Shown piece by piece: positions 43,225 through 52,950 of a stretch of 64,000 bases of DNA. The first letter of the stretch is position 1, and each line of letters starts with the position of its first letter. The stretch lies in assembly GCA_014529385.2 (NCBI GenBank), contig CM043944.1, positions 87,836,884 through 87,900,883 on the forward strand, written 5' to 3'. The position numbers and the translations under genes were made by a program. This DNA is from Adiantum capillus-veneris. Its lineage: Eukaryota > Streptophyta > Polypodiopsida > Polypodiales > Pteridaceae. The notes beneath the pieces are model-generated. The model saw nothing but the letters and a program-made list of their open reading frames with translations, was not told where the DNA came from and ran no database searches.

Positions 43225-44070
43225 TCATATTAGGATTGGATTTCCATTGAGAGGTACTTTCTTCACCTCCGATCGAGTTTCATGGGTCGCAATAAATGAA
43301 GGTAAAGTCTTCAATGAATGAGGTTTACTGTCCTCTGATATCATTGTCCATGAATCGCCATACAGTGATCGGATGTTATGTGGGTAGAGACCATGCTTCA
43401 AGTGAATCTCTGGGATGGGAGCTGACAGAAGTGTAGCACTTTCATCTTTTCTATTCCTGATATGTTCCCATAGCTCCTGAGGCCATTGTTCTTCTACTTC
43501 CGGAATTGGTAGTGGTGCTTGAGAATATATTTCATCTGTTGTATTGGCTACCACCCTCGTATCCAATGGTGTTTCGTCTACAGGATCTAGTTGGTCTTTC
43601 TTTTCAATTCCCCGCCCCTCTAACTATTAATCTTTTCTCGGATTATACCTCAGTTTTTGGAGCAGTAGTAACTGATGGTTCCATAAGCGCTTGAGCGGCT
43701 TGGATGAGCTTCTTTCACATCTTTAGCCTCTCTTTCTCATAGCCCGGATGAGGGTATGTTAGCAGCCTATCCTCTTGGGTTTGTCTAGGCTTTAGCCTTG
43801 CCTCGTAAGCTTTTAAAATTGCATCCAAAGTTTTGAACACCTTGTCTACCAAGACAGACCCTCCCGAGGGTAGATCCGATGGTTTTTTATCTCATTGTTC
43901 CCCTTAAGGTCTCTTTCCCTTTGCAGTTGTTCCTCTGTTTTTAGTAATTTGGTTTCCAATGCCGTTTTTTCCTTTTCTCTTTTGTCTTTCATCGTATCTC
44001 GTTTTGCCTTCCAGGACTTTGTAGGCGTTCGGACAGACAAATTTTCTATCTCTGTTTGGCTGACTGGGAC
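43225..44070 (-). pseudogene. G2 hydrophilic region before protease
   Basis: Lys/Glu-rich coiled coil (KSWKAKRDTMKDKREKEK) then YGDSWTMISEDSKPHSLKTL. Both align with G4 at 55789-56685 (KWKARKSKMKAHRERDQKSL; DSQSHSLRTLPSYMGEHEAK). C2 sits at its upstream edge. Confidence 0.65.
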
Positions 44071-44075
44071 ATTCC

Positions 44076-44267
44076 TGTTGGGGTATAAAGCCCAATGTGG
44101 TCGCCCAGGTAAGTGGATGGGCCGCCAGGTATGTACACATATTCTTTTGTAAAAACCTAATAAGAACTCACTATGCTCTACACATTACAGTAGAGCGAGT
44201 TCACCATATTATCGTGCTCTTCTTCTCACACTCTCTCTCGCGTCGCACTTCCGCTCGTACTCCTTCA
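44076..44267 (+). repeat. C2 5' LTR
   Basis: TGTTGGGGTATAAAGCCC ... GTACTCCTTCA, 192 bp. Together with the inverted copy it forms a hairpin-capable palindrome. Confidence 0.95.
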
Positions 44268-44269
44268 AC

Positions 44270-44281
44270 TGGTATCAGAGC
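44270..44281 (+). other. C2 primer-binding site (initiator Met tRNA)
   Basis: TGGTATCAGAGC, an exact match, two bases after the 5' LTR. Its last four bases, GAGC, are shared with the start of the inverted LTR. Confidence 0.9.
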
Positions 44282-44458
44282 GGAAGTGCGACGCGAGAGA
44301 GAGTGCGAGAAGAAGAGCACGACGATATGGTGAACTCGCTCTACTGTAATGTGTAGAGCATAGTGAGTTCTTATTAGGTTTTTACAAAAGAATATGTGTA
44401 CATACCTGGCGGCCCGCCCACTTACCTGGGCGACCACATTGGGCTTTATACCCCAACA
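44278..44458 (-). repeat. C2 inverted LTR copy
   Basis: 181 of the 192 LTR bases in reverse orientation. The 11 terminal U5 bases (TGAAGGAGTAC in this orientation) are missing at the primer-site side, where GAGCGG is shared by both partners. The U3 end is complete (CCCCAACA) and is joined directly to pol at 44459. Confidence 0.93.
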
Positions 44459-47294
44459 GAGCTTGATCAGCACAGGTTTACTTGATGATGCTGGCTACAT
44501 CACCACTTTTGGACAGAACATGTGGAAGATATCCAAGGGTTCTATGACAGTAGCACATGGAGTAAAGTCTGGAGGACTTTACATGATTTATGTATCAAAT
44601 GTCTCTAAAAATGTAATCAATGTAACTGAGCAGCCAAACGTTTCTTTGTGGCATAGCCGGTTAGGACATATGTCCAAGAAGGGAATGGAAATCTTGTCTC
44701 GTTGTGGTTATTTGCGTGGCTTTTCATTTAATGATTTTGAATTTTGTGAACATTGTCTGTATGGTAAGCAAACACAGCAGCCACATAAGCATAGAAGCAG
44801 TAGAAGAGATACACAATTGACACTTGTTCATAGTGATTTGTGTGGACCTATGCCTAACCTATCTCTAGGGGGAGCTTCTTACTTTATGACATTTATAGAT
44901 GATTACTCGAGGAAAGTACGGGTTTACTTTCTCAAGCACAAGGATGAAGCGTTTAGTGTTTTCAAAACGTTTGTGACACTTGTGGAGAATCAGAGTGGCA
45001 AGAAGCTTAAATGCTTACGCACTGACAATGGTGGAGAGTATGTTTCAAAGGCCTTTCAGGACTTTTGTGAGTCAAAAGGTATAAAACGTGAACTTATTGC
45101 TCCTTACAATCCTCCTCAAAATGGTGTTGCTGAGAGGATGAATAGGACCATACAAGAGAAGGTCAGAAGTATGTTGTCTAATGCACAGCTGCCAAATGGG
45201 TTTTGGGCTGAAGCTGTATCAACAGCTGTTCATCTTGTAAATAGATCTCCTATCAAGGTTTTGCAGAAGGATTCAGTGCCAGAGATGGTATGGTCAGGCA
45301 AAATGCCCTCATACAAGCATCTCAGAGTCTTTGGCTGTGAGGCATATACTCACGTTCCAAAGGAATTTAGGAACAAACTTGAGCCAAAGAGTAGAAAGTG
45401 CATCTTTCTAGGCTATGGTAATTCTGGTGAGATGGGGTACAGACTTTGGGATCCCGAATCCAGAAAGGTTGTCCGTAGCAATGATGTTCACTTTAATGAA
45501 TCCAAATATCATTCTAAACCAGAGAGGGTTGAGGAGATTAGAAGAGTTGTCTTCCAAGAAGATGGACCTGCACGTGCAAGACAAAATGTCAGGGCTCAAG
45601 AGGAGCAAGGACAGGATAGAGTGGAACCACAGGTTGTGACTGAGCCTGAGCCACCTATTGTGCGTAGATCTGGATGTGTCACGCAACCTCCTGATAGGTT
45701 TGTTCCATCTATGAACTATGTCATGTTGACTGATTGCAATGAGCCTTCATGTTACAAGGAAGCAGTGCAAATGAAGGACTCCGGGAATTGGCAATTGGCC
45801 ATGCAGTCAGAGATGACAGCTCTGCATAAAAACAAGACATGGAAGCTAGTTAAATTACCACAGGGCAAAAAGGCTCTACCTTGTAAATGGGTTTACAGGT
45901 ATAAGATCACCGCTCATGATAGTCAGCCAAAGTACAAAGCAAGGCTTGTTGCCAAGGGATTTAAGCAAGAACAAGGCATTGACTTTGATGAAGTCTTCTC
46001 TCCGGTGGTCAAGATGACTACATTGAGATGCTTTCTTGCATTGGTTGCCATATTAGATTTGGTGTTGCACCAAATGGATGTCAAGACAGCGTTCTTGCAT
46101 GGTGATTTAGATGTGGAAATTTACATGCAGCAACCAGAAGAGTTTGTTGAGAAAGGCAAGGAAGATTGGGTATGCCAGTTGTTAAAGAGTCTTTATGGCT
46201 TAAAACAATCACCGAGGGCATGGTACCATAAATTCCACAAGTTTATGCTTTCTCAAGGCTACAAACGTAGTGAGTTCGATCACTGTCTATATACAAAGAA
46301 GGCTAAGGATGGTAGTTGGCTGATCCTTATTTTGTATGTGGATGACATGTTGATTGCTGGCAAGCACTTGGAAGAAATTTCAGCTTTGAAGTCAAAGATG
46401 GCAAAATCGTTTGACATGAAAGACATGGGTGAGGCAAGTCATATACTTGGTATGCGCATTGAGAGAGACAGATCAAAGAAGTTGATTTGGTTATCTCAAA
46501 CAGAGTATATTGACAAGGTTTTGCAACGTTTCAATATGGAGAAGGGAAAATCACTGAGTGTTCCATTGCCACCATATGTGAAACTTAGCAAACAAGATTG
46601 TCCTGTGTCTGAGGAAGAACAGGCTGAAATGGATAAGATTTCATATGCGTCTGCAGTGGGTAGTTTGATGTATGCAATGATTGCTACTCGCCCAGACATT
46701 GCATTTGCAGTGGGAGTAGTAAGTCGATACATGTCAAACGCAGGCAAGAAACATTGGGAGGCAGTGAAAGGAATATTGAGATACCTGAAAGCTACAAAGA
46801 GTATGCGTATATGCTATGGGAGTCAGGAGCTAAGTGTAAAGGGTTTTACAGACTCAGATTATGCAGGTGACTTAGACAACCGAAGGTCTACGTCAGGGTA
46901 TGTCTTTACATTGGCTGGTGGAGCAGTATCATGGCATTCTAGATTACAAGATTGTGTTACTCAGTCTACTACAGAGGCTGAATATGTTGCAGCATCAGAG
47001 GCATGCAAAGAATCAATTTGGCTTAATCGACTAGTAACAGATTTGGGAATCAAAGAAGAGATGCCTGTGTTATATTGTGATAGTCAAAGTGCTATACAAT
47101 TGGCTCGCAATCCAGTTTATCACTCAAAGACAAAGCATGTGGATGTGAAGTATCATTTCATCAGGGAAATGCTCGAGGATAAGCAACTTCAGCTTGTCAA
47201 AGTTCACACCACAGAAAATCTTGCTGATCTACTTACAAAAGGACTTCCCTCAGAGAGCTTTGCGCATTTTCGCAAGCAGTTAGGTGTAGGGTAG
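44394..47294 (+). CDS. C2 Pol: integrase, reverse transcriptase, RNase H
   Basis: Intact 966-codon frame whose ATG lies inside the inverted LTR; about 20 residues come from antisense LTR. Order: pre-integrase zinc segment (WHSRLGHM, CEHCLYGK, about 82-125), integrase D,D,E (HSDLCGP near 147, RTDNGGEY near 210, GVAERMN near 247), RT with KTAFLHGD and LYGLKQSPRAWY and YVDD near 648-651, RNase H with FTDSDYAGD near 820 and STTEAEYVAA, ending NLADLLTKGLPSESF. All catalytic motifs are present. Gag and protease, normally encoded upstream in the same frame, are missing, so the protein could not be processed by its own protease. Whether it is expressed is unknown. Confidence 0.93.
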   Translation: MCTYLAARPLTWATTLGFIPQQSLISTGLLDDAGYITTFGQNMWKISKGSMTVAHGVKSGGLYMIYVSNVSKNVINVTEQPNVSLWHSRLGHMSKKGMEILSRCGYLRGFSFNDFEFCEHCLYGKQTQQPHKHRSSRRDTQLTLVHSDLCGPMPNLSLGGASYFMTFIDDYSRKVRVYFLKHKDEAFSVFKTFVTLVENQSGKKLKCLRTDNGGEYVSKAFQDFCESKGIKRELIAPYNPPQNGVAERMNRTIQEKVRSMLSNAQLPNGFWAEAVSTAVHLVNRSPIKVLQKDSVPEMVWSGKMPSYKHLRVFGCEAYTHVPKEFRNKLEPKSRKCIFLGYGNSGEMGYRLWDPESRKVVRSNDVHFNESKYHSKPERVEEIRRVVFQEDGPARARQNVRAQEEQGQDRVEPQVVTEPEPPIVRRSGCVTQPPDRFVPSMNYVMLTDCNEPSCYKEAVQMKDSGNWQLAMQSEMTALHKNKTWKLVKLPQGKKALPCKWVYRYKITAHDSQPKYKARLVAKGFKQEQGIDFDEVFSPVVKMTTLRCFLALVAILDLVLHQMDVKTAFLHGDLDVEIYMQQPEEFVEKGKEDWVCQLLKSLYGLKQSPRAWYHKFHKFMLSQGYKRSEFDHCLYTKKAKDGSWLILILYVDDMLIAGKHLEEISALKSKMAKSFDMKDMGEASHILGMRIERDRSKKLIWLSQTEYIDKVLQRFNMEKGKSLSVPLPPYVKLSKQDCPVSEEEQAEMDKISYASAVGSLMYAMIATRPDIAFAVGVVSRYMSNAGKKHWEAVKGILRYLKATKSMRICYGSQELSVKGFTDSDYAGDLDNRRSTSGYVFTLAGGAVSWHSRLQDCVTQSTTEAEYVAASEACKESIWLNRLVTDLGIKEEMPVLYCDSQSAIQLARNPVYHSKTKHVDVKYHFIREMLEDKQLQLVKVHTTENLADLLTKGLPSESFAHFRKQLGVG

Positions 47295-47372
47295 TACACA
47301 ACTTCTCTACATCTCTTGTATATTAGCTTGTATAGTAGCTTCTCTCACACTTAAAGTACCACATTGGACTTT

Positions 47373-47383
47373 AAGTGGGAGGT
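47373..47383 (+). other. C2 polypurine tract
   Basis: AAGTGGGAGGT directly before the 3' LTR start TGTTGGGG. Confidence 0.8.
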
Positions 47384-47575
47384 TGTTGGGGTATAAAGCC
47401 CAATGTGGTCGCCCAGGTAAGTGGGCGGGCCGCCAGGTATGTACACATATTCTTTTGTAAACACCTAATAAGAACTCACTATGCTCTACACATTACAGTA
47501 GAGCGAGTTCACCATATCGTTGTGCTCTTCTTCTCGCACTCTCTCTCGTGTCGCACTTCCGCTCGTACTCCTTCA
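47384..47575 (+). repeat. C2 3' LTR
   Basis: 192 bp, colinear with the 5' LTR without indels. Some differences are unique to each of the three LTR copies. Confidence 0.95.
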
Positions 47576-47580
47576 ATTCC

Positions 47581-48862
47581 TTGCTGCCTCATGTGCTTGG
47601 GCTCTAGTGATCGTGTTTATTGGAGTGGTCAGTTTTGTTTCTAATCCACTTGAGCTTGGCACAATCCCCATTTTATTCATGGTTTCTTTTCCCTTGTTGT
47701 CAGGGAATCAGATGATTGGTCATACATCCATTATAGAATCCAAAAAGTGTTACCCGTTCTCCTTTGTTTGGACAAACTCTCACCCAATGATCACCACAAC
47801 ATTCATAGCATGGTCCTACAGGTGGTGGAGAGGCTTGTGGAGCTCCTATCGGTTGTCTTGATCTAGGAGGATACCCTTTAGGTTTGTAGCCCTGATTTTC
47901 CATGAACATAAGCATAATCTCATCGACCAAGTAATGGTTTTTTGTTGGTTGTGCTATGTATGAAGGTTTGGGCATTTCTTCAGGATTTATCCATGGATTG
48001 TATCCCTATAGAACATATGCATTCCCCTCAAATCCCCTTTTGTAAGTATTATCTAATTATTCCCAATACGAGACTACTTGGACCATACTCTGATCAGAAG
48101 ATGGTTCTATGGGTTGAGAAATCCTTACCATAGCCCTATTTTCCTAGGGTAAGGGAGGTTGATGTCCCAACACAGGTTGAGCTTTCTCCTGTCCTAAGAT
48201 TGCGTTAGTTGGCCCTACTGGGTACCTTGGAGGGGGTGGAGATTGTTGCTCCTGTCCGTAATGTCCGTAATGTCTCTCTCTAACGTAATTCCGATTATAG
48301 AAACATTTGTGAGTTTCATGGTTTGTTGTCCATTTTTTTTCGATAGCACACCACTTCAATATTCGCTATACATTTACTCCTGGCCTTTGTTGAAGGTTGC
48401 ATCACTGGGTTGGATGATCTCCTCCACATGTGTTGCATTTTTGGGTGGGTGGTTGTCATGTGTTTGGGTTCCTCCTATTTACTTGGTTTATCCTTCTGAT
48501 CACTTCCTTGATCATTTGATCAACGTCCGACACAGTTGGGTTTTGCCCTCCCAATTTTGTCATGGACTCACTAGTGGTTGAAGAGGTGCTACTCGTCCCC
48601 TAATCTGTGTCTTCAATCACCTCCCCGTATGCCTTGCAGTTATCTACCAGATACAATGCCTCTTTCGTGACTTGCTCAAAAGTTACACATGCCTTCAAGT
48701 GCAAGTCCTTTTTAAGCATTTCCTTTTGCAATCCTTCTATGAAAAGGATTGATAGTCTTTCATCATGAGGTAGTTCTCAAGGGGGGCATATCTCTATGTA
48801 CTGCTTGAAGTGAAGCAATGTTTCCTTCACTTTCTCTTTCTCCTTTTGCCTAAATGCATAGA
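47581..48862 (-). pseudogene. G2 gag with zinc-binding region
   Basis: Minus-strand remnants in order: gag core (KVKETLLHFKQYIEICPP; RLSILFIEGLQKEMLKKDLH), CNTCGGDHP and WCAIEKKWTTNHETHKCFY. Then comes the Pro-rich APPRYPVG-type block (PPPPRYPVGPTNAILG) and a CYECCGDHWVRVCPNKGE knuckle near 47770. Stops break it at several places. The middle blocks are the counterpart of G4 gag at 55010-55210. Confidence 0.75.
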
Positions 48863-48863
48863 T

Positions 48864-49571
48864 CTAGGAGACAATGTGATGCTTGATCTCCCTCTTTGAG
48901 AATTCCTCAACGAATTCTCGGAGAAGTTGCTCAATACTTGGTAATTTCAAGTTGTTTAATGGTTGGAGAAAATTCAAGGTAGTACCTTCTAATGTCAACC
49001 CAAAACCTTCATATTGAGTATGGAAATTAGTTACCTGTTCCACTCTCAACACTTGTTTGAAGATCGAGACATGGGCCTCCACCAAAGGCACTATATCCTT
49101 GAGACCATATGCTTTGATTACACTTACTAGATTACTTCGCTTTGCCCTCGTGCTCACCATTTTTGACCATTGTCGTCGAAGCTTTGGGGAGATATGAAGT
49201 AGTTGTGGCCAAGTAATCTTTGGTCCTTGAGAACTCACATCAGCTGTCAAGTCATAAGGTTGTGTCCGAGATCCCATAGGGAAATCAGAGATGTCAATTT
49301 GAGACCTAGTACGGGTCTTTCTCTTCTTGGCTTCATCTTTAGTTGCCCGAGATGTACTTGCTTCATTGCTTGCATCCTTGCTTGTTTCTTTACCTACTTC
49401 ATCTTGGACACGCACACGTTTGATAGGCATTGTAGCCACTTCATCTATCTTCATCTTCCCTTTAGCTATTTCTTCCTGGTTGCTTCTGCCCTTGAGGACC
49501 TCCTCCATCTTTATGATGCTCACATTTGGTTGAGTAGCAGGGGCTTGAGCTTGAGCACGAGGTGGCTGCAA
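48864..49571 (-). pseudogene. G3 gag-protease linker region
   Basis: Basic linker (KKRKTRTRSQIDISDFPMGS), then GPKITWPQLLHISPKLRRQW, a block that in related plant gypsy elements precedes the protease, then IVPLVEAHV. The expected protease core (D-x-G) is absent. Unrelated-looking sequence (LPSIEQLLREFVEEFSKREI) follows to the stop, probably across a junction. Confidence 0.6.
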
Positions 49572-49621
49572 AATTTGAGGTTGCGGTTGCTCTTATGCTT
49601 GAGCTCTAGCACGGGGTGGAC

Positions 49622-49807
49622 TTACTTGTTGTCGAGGACCTCTGACAGGGTAGTCATATCTTCTGGGATGAGGGCAATTATACATGCCGTGGCCAATTTC
49701 CCACAATTGTAACACAACATTTCCCTTGCTTGACGTCGCATTGGTGGCCGATTCCCACCATTTCCCTCAATAGGCCTTCTTGCACCCTGCACAAGATTTA
49801 CTCTCAC
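49622..49807 (-). pseudogene. G3 gag zinc-knuckle segment, damaged
   Basis: Arg-rich NRPPMRRQAREMLCYNCGKL starts a CCHC knuckle, but the His/Cys half is lost by frameshift. The alternative frame gives GHGMYNCPHP-like sequence. Confidence 0.55.
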
Positions 49808-50490
49808 CCCTCTAGCTGGTTTGTGAGATTGTTTATTTGTTGGAGCATATCTTCTTGTTGACCTCTATTGAGGTCTGGTGCATTAGGCACATTTGGAGGT
49901 ATGTGAGAAGCTTCCATAGTTGTGATATTGCCTCCCAAAGCTAGCTGGCCAGCTTGGGCTTGATAGAGAATCTTTCTATTCTTTTCCCTAGCAATTCTTA
50001 AGGCATCTTCAAAAGCATTTGGAAATTTGCTCTTTACCTTCTCCCTTAGCAAGGGGTACAAACCTGAGATAAATCGATCCTTTTGGAGGAAATTGGGAGC
50101 TCGCTCACCAGGGTTTAGTGAGTCTGACCATTGCCCCCAAAGTTTCAGAAAACCTTCCTCATAGGTTGCATAACCATGAGGGTCAACTTGATGAAGGGAC
50201 AGAAGCCGTTGCCATAGTTCTTCTGCCGAATTGGCTCGTTGAAATCTTCGTAGGAAAGCCACCTTCAATCCCTCCCAATCAATTCTTTGGGTTGGATCTA
50301 GAGCCTGGAACCATACCCTAGCTTCTTCTTTGAGCACCAAAGGAAAAGCTCTCAATTTCAATGCTTCGTCATCCCTCCCGGAGACAAGGAAAGCCATCTC
50401 CAAGTTATCCAAAAAATCCCCAGCATTTTCCCCACTACGCCCAAAAAAAATTGGGAAAGCCATCATAAAAGTGGGTTGCCTTCCTCTCAA
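49804..50490 (-). CDS. G3 gag capsid domain
   Basis: Open frame of 228 codons with PIFFGRSGENAGDFLDNLEM, LVLKEEARVWFQALDP and WEGLKVAFLRRFQ, then GQWSDSLNPGERAPNFLQKD and FISGLYPLLREKVK: the Retrotrans_gag capsid fold. An Asn-rich linker ends at the stop that abuts the knuckle segment. This is the best-preserved gag in the window. Confidence 0.85.
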   Translation of the reverse strand: MRGRQPTFMMAFPIFFGRSGENAGDFLDNLEMAFLVSGRDDEALKLRAFPLVLKEEARVWFQALDPTQRIDWEGLKVAFLRRFQRANSAEELWQRLLSLHQVDPHGYATYEEGFLKLWGQWSDSLNPGERAPNFLQKDRFISGLYPLLREKVKSKFPNAFEDALRIAREKNRKILYQAQAGQLALGGNITTMEASHIPPNVPNAPDLNRGQQEDMLQQINNLTNQLEG

Positions 50491-50699
50491 TACAGCACAA
50501 AGATGAAAACGTCTAGGCCCAAATCATATCTTATTAAGGGTAGAATAAATGGATTGATAGATGCATTAATCTCAGCTAGACGACGAGGGCCTAGTAAGTC
50601 CCTTATGATGTTTTGGAACCTAAGCTTTGTGCTAGCTATTATATGCACAGTTTGTCTAGCAAGAGGTTGGAAAGGTCCATATAAATCCCTATGATTCAT
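50487..50699 (-). CDS. Repeated 70-residue module, copy 2, upstream of G3 gag
   Basis: Contains LRFQNIIRDLLGPRRLAEIN and INPFILPLIRYDLGLDVFIF. It is similar to the module at 50709-50918 in the pattern (F..xLGxxRLxEI...xPxIxPxIxYDxxxDVxIF). It ends in its own stop, overlapping the gag start. Function unknown. Confidence 0.45.
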   Translation of the reverse strand: MNHRDLYGPFQPLARQTVHIIASTKLRFQNIIRDLLGPRRLAEINASINPFILPLIRYDLGLDVFIFVLY

Positions 50700-50708
50700 G
50701 GAGTATGC

Positions 50709-50918
50709 TTAAAGCAAGATGAAGATGTGAACATCAAAAGATACATTATAATCCAAAATAGGAAATATTATAGGGTCAGGGGAAAGCAATATCTCTCTCA
50801 ACCTCTCAGCTCCAAAATAGAAGACCAATCTTTGTTGGAAAAAAATCTTTCTATCAATGCGCACATTCACCCTAATATTTTGAACTGATTGAAAGTTGTA
50901 GAAAATGGGATTATTCAT
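50709..50918 (-). CDS. Repeated 70-residue module, copy 1
   Basis: IFFQQRLVFYFGAERLREIL and DPIIFPILDYNVSFDVHIFI align with the neighbouring module. The two are tandem, about 215-220 bp apart, and each ends in a stop. They lie between the upstream frame and gag. Confidence 0.45.
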   Translation of the reverse strand: MNNPIFYNFQSVQNIRVNVRIDRKIFFQQRLVFYFGAERLREILLSPDPIIFPILDYNVSFDVHIFILL

Positions 50919-50951
50919 TGGTGCATTAATTACAAACTTCCATGAAGCACT

Positions 50952-51455
50952 TCATTGACGTTGAGCTCTCTTGGATCCCACCATTTGAGAGATGCGAAGA
51001 ATTCGCTCACCAATGATTAGCCTAGATTTGGTGTGACCATCTTCAGCTTTGTAGAGTTCATAGGGTTCGATGGCTACCCTCTCAACCACCTTGAGCCTTC
51101 TTGCTAGTAGTAGTTGGAGTGCATCACCATATGTAGCCTCTTGCCAATACCGCACCCCATTGATGTGTAGCTCCCCCTCCAAAAACTTGTTAATACCCGA
51201 GTTTGAGAGTGCTTTCACCACCTGAAGTCGAGGCTTCAAAGGAAGTGTCTTCACACTAGCCACAAAGCACTCAACACAATTTTTTGACCTAGGGACTTGA
51301 TGACTACAAGATTTTCCTTGAAGCAAAGAAGGGTGTGTGTAGTTAACTCTCTTTACCCGCATACGTGCCGTTTGTCGATAAAGACGCTTCTTTTCTCTAG
51401 CTTCTTGGGGAGACCATAGTGGAAGTCTCGGAGAATTTGATGGATCTTCCTTCAT
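50952..51455 (-). CDS. G3 upstream frame, unrecognised
   Basis: 168 codons, basic N-terminus (AREKKRLYRQTARMRVKRVN), then KNCVECFVASVKTLPLKPRL and GVRYWQEATYGDALQLLLAR. It sits between the putative primer site and gag, so it would be an N-terminal gag part or a separate upstream frame. No family recognised. Confidence 0.5.
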   Translation of the reverse strand: MKEDPSNSPRLPLWSPQEAREKKRLYRQTARMRVKRVNYTHPSLLQGKSCSHQVPRSKNCVECFVASVKTLPLKPRLQVVKALSNSGINKFLEGELHINGVRYWQEATYGDALQLLLARRLKVVERVAIEPYELYKAEDGHTKSRLIIGERILRISQMVGSKRAQRQ

Positions 51456-51502
51456 AGGATTGATAGAGCGCTGCTTGAGAACTCCTCAGTGGGGGCACCA
51501 AT

Positions 51503-51619
51503 TTAAGACGAAGGAAATTTGGAATGGCGGCCTCTACACCAAAACAAACTCCATTGCGCCACAAGGGAAATGAGATGAGGCACCACCTAGTCTTGGAAGC
51601 GTGGACTAGGACCGCTACA

Positions 51620-51683
<64 letters not shown>

Positions 51684-52950
51684 ACTATGAATGAAGCATT
51701 AACCGTAGTGTGTGTACAAGGAATGGATGACTTCAAACACTCCCAACACAAATAGCATATAGATTACCAAACAATCACTCAAGGATTAGCCAAGATCACA
51801 TCAAGCACTCTCACACGCATATAAAACATTTCTCTTAATTAACATAAGTAAGAGGAGGAGAGGTTACTAGCATGAAACAATTTGCACTCTAGGATGTGCA
51901 AGAATAGAGTGAATGAATGAGCTTATGGGCTCATGGTGAGTGATACAAAGGCTCAATGGGGCTGAGGGAGGCTTGAAATTACAAAGGGGAAGGCCTCTTT
52001 ATATAGGAAAGAGAGTGATTAGGAGTGAGGTTAAGATCCAAGTGTAATTTGTACAAATGAAGCTTGATTAGGGACATTCAACCAATGAAGAAGCTCCTTC
52101 CAAGTGATTTGTTGACCAATTAGCTCCATCATCACTTGTGTTGTCTTCACTCCTTCCTCCATAGCTTGAGTCCAAGAGCTTCCTTATTTTAAAATGTAAA
52201 GAATCTACATAAAATCAATACATATCTAGTAATAATAGAAAGGGGTTGAATGAGAACTTATGAATTACAACAAGATTAAGCATGACTTGAGAGGTGATTA
52301 GAAGAGGAACTTTGATGGGTTTTTGAGCTTGAGAGAGAGGAGGAAGGAGAGGAGGGTGAGAAGACTAATGGCTGATTTTAGAGAAGGTCTCAATGTGGAA
52401 AAGGAAGGGTGTGTGTGTGTAAAGGTAGAGGGGGTGGTCTCCACCACAGTTGAAAAAATTGGCGTCCACCATTTTGGCCATATCTCCTAGACCGTAGATG
52501 CAAAAATTATAAAAAAAATATGGCCAGAATCTCCAGCTCATCAGCTACAACTTTGATGAAGACAACTTTTCTTGGATCGGAGTGGAAGTATTTTTTAAAA
52601 ATTCCGCAAAATCATGTGTCTGGTTTCTTCCTTTACCAAGTCTTCCACTTGGGTCCCATTTGTTTGAATCATCATATGGCTCCAAAGCCATGATGATATG
52701 AGCCACTCATGACCCTTGAATCATGGGTGCATGGCTCCACAACCACATCATATCTTTTCTTTTCACATTTACATATTTTCCCTTCCCTTTACCACTAGGT
52801 TCTCCCTCTACCTTTCACCTCCGGTGAACTAGTCAACAAAAAATCATTTTTTTAAAAATTTTTCCAAGAGGTTGTTCTCACTCTTTCTTTTATTGTAAAC
52901 CTCTAGAAGCAAGGAAAACCAACAAAATATGATAAACAAAAATTTGTGAT
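51503..52950 (-). repeat. Putative G3 5' LTR and flank
   Basis: Non-coding. Contains (AG)n at 51623-51680 and, on the minus strand, CCTATATAAAGAGGCC (about 51987-52003), a good TATA box directed toward gag. No second copy is present in the window, so it cannot be proven to be an LTR. Confidence 0.45.
51990..52003 (-). promoter_or_regulatory. TATA box of G3
   Basis: The minus strand reads CTATATAAAGAGG, about 500 bp upstream of the first gag-region frame. Confidence 0.45.

Larger units (their letters stand above)
44071..47580 (+). mobile_element. Ty1/copia element C2, gag-less, with extra inverted LTR
   Basis: Outer LTRs 44076-44267 and 47384-47575 (192 bp each) are flanked by ATTCC on both sides (44071-44075, 47576-47580). 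Between them lie a primer site, an inverted third LTR copy, an intact pol frame and a polypurine tract. Gag and protease are absent. The outer LTRs differ at about 8 of 192 positions by hand count. The element resembles the Tork/Tnt1 lineage by its LISTGLLDDAGY and WKISKGS motifs. It inserted into G2. Confidence 0.93.
24291..48862 (-). mobile_element. Ty3/gypsy element G2 (Tat-like), split by T and C2
   Basis: Minus-strand order: gag core, CCHC region (48862-47581), [C2], hydrophilic linker, protease, RT, RNase H, integrase up to 39454, [T], integrase end 26014-25357. Removing T and one CCGTT restores the integrase frame, and removing C2 with one ATTCC rejoins the gag region, so both are insertions into one older element. 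RT and protease sequences resemble the plant Tat/Athila branch (YKDVFAWSYKDLKGIDPEI). No LTR pair was found; the outer boundaries are tentative and the element is dead. Confidence 0.75.
48864..52950 (-). mobile_element. Ty3/gypsy element G3, 5' part
   Basis: Minus-strand gag region (51455-48864) next to a putative 5' LTR on the right with a TATA box. A candidate primer site, TTGGTGCCCCCACTGAGGAG, lies at about 51485-51505. No pol follows: at about 48862 it abuts the gag of G2, so G3 is truncated there or G2 was inserted or joined there. The right limit of the LTR is not resolved. Confidence 0.6.
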
